A stretch of DNA of 19,473 nucleotides from Desulfurococcales archaeon. Its GTDB lineage: Archaea > Thermoproteota > Thermoprotei_A > Sulfolobales > WAQK01. Every line of letters begins with the position of its first letter. Within the stretch, counting starts at the first letter, position 1. The position numbers were made by a program, and so were the translations under genes. Location of the stretch: assembly GCA_027016915.1 (NCBI GenBank), contig JALURJ010000340.1:1-19473 (forward strand). The letters are read 5' to 3'. Positions 13,887-19,473 of the stretch are shown here, piece by piece. Below the pieces are notes generated by a model that was not told the origin of the DNA, searched no databases, and worked only from the letters and a program-made list of their open reading frames with translations.

Positions 13887-15009
13887 TCAGCTTCGCCTCC
13901 AAGTATGTGATTAACCGTTCGAGGTGGCGATCAATGTTGCCTGGGCTTGAAACTATCTTGTCGGCGAACCTCTCGACACGCTTGTCCATGGTTTTCCTCG
14001 CCAGCGCCGGGATCTCTGTCGCCAAGTAGGATAAAAGATTCTCATCCCTAGCTCTCCGGGCCTCCCTCATGGGCGGCGGGAACAGCAACATGGAGAAGAC
14101 TGCCGAGGCAAGTGTAGCTAAGGCGAAGACCACGCCGTGGTTCGTGCTTCCTGCAGCCTCCCAGACAGCTTGGAGGAGCATGCGTGGAAGCGTGATAAGG
14201 GTTACCAGGGGTTTGGAAACAATGTTTTTACGGTAGCTGTAGTGCGTGTAGTCAAATACAAACACGACGTTCCTCTCGCCGCTGGCCAGCAGAGACACTA
14301 GCAGCTTAACGAACCCCGTGGAAGGCTCTACGCCCCGGTATCCTGCCAGCATGTAGTTGGCAAACACGCTTGAGTCCGCCACAACGACAGCCCTCAACCC
14401 CTCCTTCTCCACGTAGGATGCCATGACGGCCTCTGGGAGGACGGCTTCGCCCTCCTCAAGTCTATTGTTCACGTTCTCGTCGAGCCATACGGTGCTGTTA
14501 GCTATGCAGATGGGTTCGCCGCCCTCCACCACGGATGCCCTGGAAAACAACGTGTGAACCCCGTTCCAGCAGTCAGCTGGCACGAAATCCCGCCACTCGG
14601 TGTTCATTAGCTCTTCCGATCTGGCTAGGTTGCCATTTATCTCCACACCCAGCAGGCTTCTTGTAACACTGTTGGCTATGCCTAACTCGTCTCCTATTAG
14701 GAGGGAGAGTCTCTTCTCCGACGCAAGCTCCTCCAGTATCTTGATCTCCTTCTCGGTGAACGGCTTCTCAGGGCCTATGACGATGTATACTATGTGGCCC
14801 TCCATGGCTGGGAGCTCGTCCACCCTGGCGACGGCGACCCTATACCCCTCCCTTGCTATTAGTTGTGTAAGCATGCTTGTACCGTAGAGGCCTAGGTTCA
14901 GCGGAGAGGTGTTCTCTGCCTCCAGAACCATGTAGCTTAAACCGTAGGTCGCTGCCAACGCCACTACAGATACGGCCAGCAGGGGGGCTAGGCTTGAAAA
15001 TCTACCCAA
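13879..15009 (-). CDS. DUF4350-like membrane protein of the MoxR cluster
   Basis: Protein of 376 aa. An N-terminal TM (about 6-26) is followed by a glutamine-amidotransferase-like alpha/beta domain, with HIVYIVIGPEKPFTEKEIKIL (split near 72-92) and LSLLIGDELG (101-110), then VVVADSSVFANYML (208-221). This layout fits the DUF4350 proteins that are often found with MoxR and DUF58. A second anchor lies at about 292-310 and a charged helical tail follows (312-376), which should be cytoplasmic and could contact the ATPase. It starts at TTG 15009, overlapping the upstream stop by 8 nt, and has AGGAGG 10 nt before. The domain call is by pattern and context and is less sure than MoxR. No catalytic Cys-His pair of an active amidotransferase is evident. 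Confidence 0.72.
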   Translation of the reverse strand: MGRFSSLAPLLAVSVVALAATYGLSYMVLEAENTSPLNLGLYGTSMLTQLIAREGYRVAVARVDELPAMEGHIVYIVIGPEKPFTEKEIKILEELASEKRLSLLIGDELGIANSVTRSLLGVEINGNLARSEELMNTEWRDFVPADCWNGVHTLFSRASVVEGGEPICIANSTVWLDENVNNRLEEGEAVLPEAVMASYVEKEGLRAVVVADSSVFANYMLAGYRGVEPSTGFVKLLVSLLASGERNVVFVFDYTHYSYRKNIVSKPLVTLITLPRMLLQAVWEAAGSTNHGVVFALATLASAVFSMLLFPPPMREARRARDENLLSYLATEIPALARKTMDKRVERFADKIVSSPGNIDRHLERLITYLEAKLNE

Positions 15010-15544
15010 CCTTTACATGCCTCCTGAACTTTTCTATTTCCCGGGGCCCGGGCTCCCTAGGGGAATACATGTACTCCTCGTAGAGCCTCGCCATCCCGGG
15101 CTCCGCTAATCCTATGTCTGTCAGTATGCTCTCCACCTCCCTGGGCGTGTAGCCGGGCCTCAAAGCGCCGGTTACCCTGCGAGCTTCCTCCAGAACCCCT
15201 AGATATAGTTGGCGTATGATGCGGCGTAGCCCTTCGTAGCGGTACCTCTCGTAGCCCCTGCCAGCAGGCGTGGAGGGGGTTCTGGCCAGGCGTCGCGACC
15301 TGTATATCAGGGTTCCTGCCGAAACCATGTAGATTACTATCAGAGGGATAAGGGTCAGTACTATGAAGAGTATGAGTGTTAGAGGTGAACCAGCGCTCTG
15401 TGCGCCAGTCTCAACGTTCTGGGGCACGGTCATGTTACCTGTAGCGTTGATGGGGACCCCTGACTCAGCACCTGAGCTAGGCATGGCTGGAACCCTGCGC
15501 GTGGGCAGAGGGGGCAGTGCGTGTCTCTCGCCGATCCACACCAT
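15002..15544 (-). CDS. DUF4129-like membrane protein, first gene of the MoxR cluster
   Basis: Protein of 180 aa from ATG 15544: a polar extracytoplasmic N-terminus with N-x-T sites, one TM (about 55-78), then a cytoplasmic helical domain (about 100-175). There GALRPGYTPREVESIL and LYEEYMYSP match the DUF4129 pattern seen next to MoxR, DUF58 and transglutaminase-like proteins. The open frame runs upstream to 15781, but that part overlaps the divergent eIF2B-like gene and has a low-complexity Arg/Ser composition. The promoter DNA at 15559-15588 also rules it out. The leader would be short or absent, common for first genes of archaeal operons. No cleavable signal peptide is seen, so the topology is inferred from the TM and charges. 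Confidence 0.7.
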   Translation of the reverse strand: MVWIGERHALPPLPTRRVPAMPSSGAESGVPINATGNMTVPQNVETGAQSAGSPLTLILFIVLTLIPLIVIYMVSAGTLIYRSRRLARTPSTPAGRGYERYRYEGLRRIIRQLYLGVLEEARRVTGALRPGYTPREVESILTDIGLAEPGMARLYEEYMYSPREPGPREIEKFRRHVKVG

Positions 15545-15558
15545 GTTCACACAATCAG

Positions 15559-15588
15559 GTATATAGAGTGGCTCCCGGATAATTATTT
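15559..15588. promoter_or_regulatory. Overlapping divergent promoters of the MoxR operon and the eIF2B-like gene
   Basis: GGTATATAGAG (15559-15569) has a palindromic TATATA core. Read on the plus strand it predicts a start near 15589, just before ATG 15603. On the minus strand CAAAATAATTATC (15576-15588) predicts a start near 15557 and a 13-nt leader for ATG 15544. The two promoters overlap, so the directions may compete. Confidence 0.5.
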
Positions 15589-15602
15589 TGCAGTGTTCGG
15601 GA

Positions 15603-16490
15603 ATGCTGCCCAGAACATTTCTCCGAGCCGTGGAGGAGATAAGGAGAGAGGAGCTACGCGGTGCTTCATGGTGTGCCTGGAGGGCAGCTACGGCCCTCCT
15701 GGACCTGAGCCTTGCGGGGAGTCTGACCCACAGCCTCGTTGATGAGGCGGCACGCCTAGTTGAGGAGGCCAATAGGAGCATGGCCAGCCTCTACAACGTG
15801 GCCCTGATTTTCAGGGAGTCGTATAGGGCTGGCGGGCGGAGAGCCGCCATAAGCGCTCTACGCTCATTCCTCGACTATAGGTCCAGGAGTTCTGGAAGAA
15901 TAGCGCTGTCAGCCCAGGAAGCCATAAGCGCTGGCTCCTCCATAGTCACCATAAGCTATAGTAGCAACGTGGAGAGGATCCTCAATGCTGCCAGGGATGT
16001 GCTTCGCAGAGTATATGTGGCTGAATCCAGGCCTGGAGGGGAGGGCATATTCCTGGCAAAGGCCCTGAGGTCCCGCGGGATCCCCGCCACAGTTGTGCCC
16101 GACGCAGCCCTGCACACGGTTCTCGGCGAGGTTGACATGGTCCTGGTGGGTGCAGATACTGTCACCCTTGAACCCTGCCTTATCAACAAGGTTGGGACGC
16201 TTCCTCTAACCTTGGCCGCTAAGAGCAGCAGGGTTCCTGTTGTAGCGGTGTTCGAGTCGTACAAGGTCCATCCAAGCGCCACGTGCAGCGACGTTGAAGT
16301 GGTTAGGAGGCCCTACAGGGAGGTCCCCTACGGAGCCCCTGAAGTGCCTGTGTTCGACAAGGTTCCGGGCGAGCTGGTAACGCTCCAGGTGACAGAGTAT
16401 GGCATCGAGAGATTCGGCTCGGACGAGCTTAAAAGAGCCTATGAGAGGTTCCTCGATGAGGTTGCCCCTAGTCTCCGCCGTACTCCGTAA
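15603..16490 (+). CDS. eIF2B alpha/beta/delta-like protein (ribose-1,5-bisphosphate isomerase fold)
   Basis: Member of the eIF2B/MtnA/R15P-isomerase superfamily, 295 aa from ATG 15603. A TTG at 15588 gives 300 aa but would sit at the transcription start. An all-helical N-terminal domain (1-110) is followed by a Rossmann-like domain. It has YVAESRPGGEG (138-148), the acid D185 in VGAD and NKVGTLPLTLAAK (195-207), all typical of the family. The loop that holds the catalytic Cys in R15P and MTR1P isomerases reads TISYSSN (116-122), with no Cys. Activity as a sugar-phosphate isomerase is therefore doubtful, and a binding or regulatory role like that of eIF2B is possible. In archaea true R15P isomerase serves AMP breakdown; no such partner genes are here. 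Confidence 0.8.
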   Translation: MLPRTFLRAVEEIRREELRGASWCAWRAATALLDLSLAGSLTHSLVDEAARLVEEANRSMASLYNVALIFRESYRAGGRRAAISALRSFLDYRSRSSGRIALSAQEAISAGSSIVTISYSSNVERILNAARDVLRRVYVAESRPGGEGIFLAKALRSRGIPATVVPDAALHTVLGEVDMVLVGADTVTLEPCLINKVGTLPLTLAAKSSRVPVVAVFESYKVHPSATCSDVEVVRRPYREVPYGAPEVPVFDKVPGELVTLQVTEYGIERFGSDELKRAYERFLDEVAPSLRRTP

Positions 16491-16716
16491 CAATGAAGCT
16501 GGTAACGCTCCTAAGGACACCGTCTATCCTGAGGATCTGGTTCCTAACCATCGAGGCCAGCGACTCGTAGTCCTTGCTGCTCAGAATCGCCACCACATCG
16601 TACTGTCCTGTGATCTCGAATACCTTCTCCACACCCTCCATGCTGGCGAGCTTTGACGCCACCTCGCCTATCATGCGGGGCTCCACTACGAGGAACACCA
16701 TAGCCTTTACGCCCAT
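16468..16716 (-). CDS. Stand-alone Lrp/AsnC ligand-binding (RAM) domain protein
   Basis: Protein of 82 aa that is only the C-terminal RAM domain of Lrp/AsnC regulators, with no helix-turn-helix. The beta-alpha-beta-beta-alpha-beta order is visible: AMVFLVVEP, a helix with EVASKLASMEGV, KVFEITGQYDVVAILSS, a second helix, then VTSFIVTEYGGD. GQYDVV is the conserved ligand-side turn. Stand-alone RAM proteins form octamers or decamers that bind amino acids and can modulate full Lrp proteins. ATG 16716 has GGTG about 10 nt upstream. Its last 23 bp overlap the end of the convergent eIF2B-like gene. The ligand cannot be read from the sequence. Confidence 0.88.
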   Translation of the reverse strand: MGVKAMVFLVVEPRMIGEVASKLASMEGVEKVFEITGQYDVVAILSSKDYESLASMVRNQILRIDGVLRSVTSFIVTEYGGD

Positions 16717-16799
16717 AGCGGGGTTTCACCAGTCAGGGTACATTGTTTGCTTCAGACGTGAAAAAGGTTACCGTGTACTAGGCGCCACTTTACTAAATA

Positions 16800-16817
16800 T
16801 TTTATACAAATTTATAC
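16800..16817 (+). promoter_or_regulatory. TATA region of the HD-domain gene
   Basis: TTTTATACAAATTTATAC has two TATA-like cores about 11 nt apart. Starts near 16828 or 16839 would leave a leader of 12-23 nt before ATG 16851. The 134-nt spacer to the divergent RAM gene shows no other feature. Confidence 0.5.
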
Positions 16818-16850
16818 CATGGCACCCTACATGTTTGTTAGGGTCCGCCG

Positions 16851-18089
16851 ATGCCCAGGTTTAAGAGGATAAGCGACGAGCTCTACGGCTTCATAAGGCT
16901 TAACGAGTATGAGACGAGGATTGTGGACCTGCCTGTCCTCCAGAGGCTTCGCAGGATTAAGCAACTCTCCACGGCCAACATGGTCTATCCCGGCGCCACC
17001 CACAGCAGGTTCAGCCACGCCATCGGCTCCATGCACCTTATGGGGAAGATTGCCGAGAGACTCGCCGAAGAGGGGTTCATACCCAAGGACGACGTTGAGC
17101 TCCTCAAGGTGGCAGCGCTGCTCCACGATGTCGGCATCTTTCCCTACACCCACGCCCTGGAGCCCCTGTACCTGCAGAGCACCGGGGGTACGGCGAGCAC
17201 CAGGTACCTTTTCAGAAGGATCCTCTCCAAGACCGAGGTTCGGGACAAGCTCGAGTCGAACGGCTTCACCGTGGATGAGGTGGAGAGCCTGGTGGACGGG
17301 GCCCACAAGGAGAGGCTCTACGTGCTCCTCCTCAACGGGGATCTAGGCATCAAGAGGCTGGACTACCTGCCGAGGGATGCTAGGCACACGGGTGTAGCCT
17401 ATGGCCTAATAGATGTTGGAAGAATAGTGGAGACCATAACGGTGGACGGTGAGGGGGAACCCGCCGTTCCCACCAAGAGCCTGCAGGCGGCCGAGAACTT
17501 CTACGTTGCGAGGCTCCATATGTACCAGGCCGTCTACTACCACAAGACCATCATCGGCTACGAGATCATGCTTAACGCCATATTTGAGAGGCTTGCCGAG
17601 GAGATGGAGGGGTTCAGGGAGACCCTATCCGCCTCCTGGCTTGACAGGCTTGTGGATACAGGGCTGGTGGCCTACTGGGACGACTACTGGGTGCACTCCA
17701 AGCTCTACCAGGCCCTGGAGGATGAGGATGTAAGCGGCGAGACAAAAAGGATGATCAAGATGTTCCTGGATAGGAGGGGCCTTAAGGTCCTGGTGGACAT
17801 ATCGAGGCTGTCCAACGAAAAGTCAAGCGAGGAGGACTACCGGAGGCTGAGGGAGTACAGGGAGAGGGCCCTCGAGGTGGCTCCGGGCTCCGCTATTTAC
17901 CCGTTTGCCGACGACATACCCGTGTCGGGTGAGAGGCCTGTAAGGGTGGTCCTGAAGGATGGGAGGAGCTTCCCCATAACATCCCGGGAGCTGGGGGCCC
18001 TGCCAGGCTATATGCCGAAGTATTACCTGGTACTGAGGCTATATGTTGATCCGCTATACAAGGAAAAGCTGGCTGGCCAGCTGCCTTGA
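16851..18089 (+). CDS. HD-domain phosphohydrolase (COG1078, SAMHD1/dGTPase-like)
   Basis: HD-superfamily hydrolase of 412 aa, probable nucleotide phosphohydrolase. The metal-site residues are present: H56 in HSRFSHAIG, H92-D93 in LLHDVG and D171 in DYLPRD, equal to H167, H206-D207 and D311 of SAMHD1. H101 in PYTH is also kept. The Gly-His-Gly-Pro-Phe loop that follows the HD pair in dNTPases here reads GIFPYTH, so the SAMHD1 H210 position is Ile96. The usual His-Glu pair about 20 residues later is not seen; TGGTASTRYLF is found instead. The helical HD-associated region (200-345) and a C-terminal strand domain complete the family layout. ATG 16851 has a short leader and only a weak AGGGT upstream. 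Substrate unknown; dNTP triphosphohydrolase activity should not be assumed. Confidence 0.87.
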   Translation: MPRFKRISDELYGFIRLNEYETRIVDLPVLQRLRRIKQLSTANMVYPGATHSRFSHAIGSMHLMGKIAERLAEEGFIPKDDVELLKVAALLHDVGIFPYTHALEPLYLQSTGGTASTRYLFRRILSKTEVRDKLESNGFTVDEVESLVDGAHKERLYVLLLNGDLGIKRLDYLPRDARHTGVAYGLIDVGRIVETITVDGEGEPAVPTKSLQAAENFYVARLHMYQAVYYHKTIIGYEIMLNAIFERLAEEMEGFRETLSASWLDRLVDTGLVAYWDDYWVHSKLYQALEDEDVSGETKRMIKMFLDRRGLKVLVDISRLSNEKSSEEDYRRLREYRERALEVAPGSAIYPFADDIPVSGERPVRVVLKDGRSFPITSRELGALPGYMPKYYLVLRLYVDPLYKEKLAGQLP

Positions 18090-18095
18090 GGTGTT

Positions 18096-18194
18096 TTACC
18101 TTCTCTCCCTCTCGGAGCCTAGGTCGGAGGATATCCTATATATACCTAGGAGCATGAGGCCCCAGAGCCCCAGCACTATCAGGAGCATTGTCAA
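18096..18194 (-). CDS. Possible 32-aa single-TM peptide
   Basis: Minus-strand frame TTG 18194 to TAA 18096 encodes a hydrophobic stretch MTMLLIVLGLWGLMLLGIY followed by a charged tail ending ERERR, as expected for one TM segment with a basic cytoplasmic end. A TATA-like TTAAGTATATAG lies about 70-85 nt upstream on the minus strand. There is no clear Shine-Dalgarno and no known family, so it may be chance. The rest of the 213-nt spacer holds promoter-like AT-rich DNA. Confidence 0.3.
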   Translation of the reverse strand: MTMLLIVLGLWGLMLLGIYRISSDLGSERERR

Positions 18195-18264
18195 GCCGCT
18201 TGCCCCCAGGCTAAGCTTGATCCCGGTTTACGTAAAATGCTTCCCCTATATGGTCTAAATAGGG

Positions 18265-18275
18265 CTATATACTTA
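18265..18275 (+). promoter_or_regulatory. TATA box of the membrane-anchored protein gene
   Basis: CTATATACTTA predicts transcription start near 18296 and a nearly leaderless message for the GTG at 18303. The reverse reading, TAAGTATATAG, could serve the small minus-strand frame. Confidence 0.5.
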
Positions 18276-18302
18276 ATACGTTGGCTGATTTAGGTCTACG
18301 CG

Positions 18303-18845
18303 GTGTCTACAGTGGATATAGGGCAGTCCCGCATGACGCTGATCGTAGTAATGGTTGTAGCCCTGGGGTTCACGTTCTACTTTGCATATATGCATGCGAT
18401 GCCCGGGGGTAGGGGCATAGTTTATCCCGAGCGTCTCCCGCCGGACGCCTCCATTGTTAGGGTTGTTGAGGGCGAGGAGGCGGTGAAGGCCTCGATGGGG
18501 ATACACTGGAACCCTGGAGGAACGGGGATAGTGGAAGCCGTTATAGTCGAGTATAGTGATGGGACGAGGCTCTGGGCGTCGAGGACTGCGGGAGACGCTG
18601 ACGAGTACCTGGCGGCCATGATCCAGAAGATACAGAGATACGAGGGGGCCCTGCCATTCAAGGTTCTGCACAAGATCGATGTCAGGGGTGTGGAGGTCTG
18701 GGTACTAATGGATAAAAACGTGGCGGGCAAAACGCATCTCGCCTGGAGCAGGAGTGGCCTGGTTGTCTGGGTTGAAGTGCCTCCAGGCAAGCCCGACTTC
18801 CAGCACTATGTTGAGGTCCTGGTCGAGGGCGTTAACTACCGGTGA
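18303..18845 (+). CDS. Membrane-anchored protein of unknown function
   Basis: Protein of 180 aa that I cannot assign. One N-terminal TM (about 11-30) with few charges before it is followed by a soluble domain of about 145 residues, expected outside the cell. The domain alternates strands and one helix: ASIVRVVEGEEAV, TGIVEAVIVEYSDGTRLW, a helix with DEYLAAMIQKIQRY, then strands with VEVWVLMDKN, THLAWSRSGL and VWVEVP. This looks like a small alpha/beta sensor-like or adhesion-like domain; no catalytic motif or Cys is seen. GTG 18303 is the first in-frame start after the promoter. Its last 14 bp overlap the end of the convergent UPF0282 gene. Confidence 0.7.
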   Translation: MSTVDIGQSRMTLIVVMVVALGFTFYFAYMHAMPGGRGIVYPERLPPDASIVRVVEGEEAVKASMGIHWNPGGTGIVEAVIVEYSDGTRLWASRTAGDADEYLAAMIQKIQRYEGALPFKVLHKIDVRGVEVWVLMDKNVAGKTHLAWSRSGLVVWVEVPPGKPDFQHYVEVLVEGVNYR

Positions 18846-19473
18846 ACTGCAGCACGGCAGGCTCCCGGCCTAGGAGCTCCGCAGCTGTTGCCATCTCCAC
18901 TCCAAGCCTTTTAGCAGCCTCCCAGACCCTCTTGGTTCTCTCCCTGTATCGGGGCTCCCTGACTAGATGGTGGTCGTAGACCACTAGCTTCAGCCTAGTT
19001 GACTCCTCGAGGATCCTGACAGCGTTATCAATGGCCCTTTCTAGGTTGATCCTGTTAACGGTGTATCCAAGGAGATATGTGGGCGGGCCGTCTAGAACCA
19101 GTACATCGGGGTTCTCGTCTATTATTAAGTATGCGTAGTCTTCAATCACGGGGCCGTTTATGTCGGAGGAGTATAGTAGCTTGAACCCTGGGACCTCTAC
19201 GACAAGTGCGACGACCCAGCCCACGCGCGAGTACTCTATTCCGTGGAACAATGGCTCCGTGAACCTTAGCCTTACACCGCCCAGCTCGAGGGTTCTACCG
19301 TCGGCGAAGAGCAGTGTGGTGCCGCTGCGGCTGGCCTCCGGTATCCTCTTGTACCTGCACCAGTTCTTGACACGTTTACGGAACCACCGGCGCCCCTGTT
19401 CGAGCAGCTGCTTCTTCCGCTCGGCGTAGTCGCCGTAGTTTCGGGATGCTGCCTTCTCCAGGCTCTCCAGGGG
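18832..19473 (-). CDS. UPF0282 family metallo-beta-lactamase-fold protein (5' cut by window edge)
   Basis: The frame is open from the window edge to TGA 18832, giving 213 C-terminal residues; the family is about 300 aa, so the first part with the HxHxDH metal motif lies outside. The visible part matches the family order: an ADGRTLELGG strand, PLFHG with its conserved His (H77), LLYSSDINGPV (the SSD acid), LVLDGPPTYLLGY and YDHHLVRE near the C-terminus. These proteins (COG2248) are archaeal predicted metal-dependent hydrolases without a settled substrate. A TTG at 19251 could be taken as a start, but the conserved residues upstream of it show that it is internal. Confidence 0.88.
   Translation of the reverse strand, partial: PLESLEKAASRNYGDYAERKKQLLEQGRRWFRKRVKNWCRYKRIPEASRSGTTLLFADGRTLELGGVRLRFTEPLFHGIEYSRVGWVVALVVEVPGFKLLYSSDINGPVIEDYAYLIIDENPDVLVLDGPPTYLLGYTVNRINLERAIDNAVRILEESTRLKLVVYDHHLVREPRYRERTKRVWEAAKRLGVEMATAAELLGREPAVLQFTGS

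Noticed and set aside
15545..15781. N-terminal extension of the DUF4129-like frame
   Set aside because: It is the antisense of the eIF2B-like gene, has an Arg/Ser-rich low-complexity translation and crosses the divergent promoter region; ATG 15544 is the sensible start.
18043..18258. 71-aa plus-strand frame after the HD-domain gene
   Set aside because: It begins within the HD gene in another frame and has no ribosome site; composition looks random.
18832..19251. A complete 139-aa protein starting at TTG 19251
   Set aside because: The frame stays open to the window edge and the upstream residues match the UPF0282 family, so this is the C-terminal part of a longer protein.

Overview
The window looks like chromosomal DNA of a hyperthermophilic crenarchaeon, most like Desulfurococcales (Aeropyrum, Pyrolobus or Hyperthermus type). 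The signs are archaeal-type MetRS, PyrB/PyrI, UPF0282, an eIF2B-like protein and a stand-alone Lrp RAM domain. TATA-box promoters, many TTG and GTG starts, and Shine-Dalgarno sequences of the form GGAGGTG about 7 nt before the start point the same way. By eye the DNA is GC-rich, with AT-rich intergenic promoters. I cannot name the species. I see no CRISPR array, insertion sequence, tRNA or rRNA gene.

Left part (1-6282, mostly + strand): the end of pyrB, then pyrI; a GufA-type ZIP metal transporter on the opposite strand; metG (methionyl-tRNA synthetase); and a two-gene nitric oxide reductase operon. That operon encodes an unusual diheme NorC-like cytochrome with three membrane anchors and a NorB that keeps every catalytic residue of cNOR but carries about 75 extra C-terminal residues.

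Middle part (6412-10533, - strand): an aromatic-rich orphan protein with an inverted repeat in its promoter; a Nudix ADP-ribose pyrophosphatase; a two-domain START-like protein; and an overlapping pair of GNAT acyltransferase and N-acylamino-acid racemase (enolase superfamily). The pair probably works on amino acids, perhaps in D-amino-acid salvage.

Right-centre (10590-15544, - strand): a tight operon of DUF4129-like protein, DUF4350-like protein, MoxR AAA ATPase, DUF58 protein and a polytopic membrane protein, followed by a 59-residue two-TM protein. Most junctions overlap by 4-8 nt. This is an archaeal MoxR/DUF58 membrane-associated system of unknown client and the best candidate here for an undescribed system.

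Right end (15603-19473): an eIF2B/ribose-1,5-bisphosphate-isomerase-like protein that seems to lack the catalytic Cys, a stand-alone RAM domain protein, an HD-domain phosphohydrolase with altered second-shell histidines, a membrane-anchored protein of unknown function, and the C-terminal part of a UPF0282 metallo-beta-lactamase-fold protein that runs off the window.
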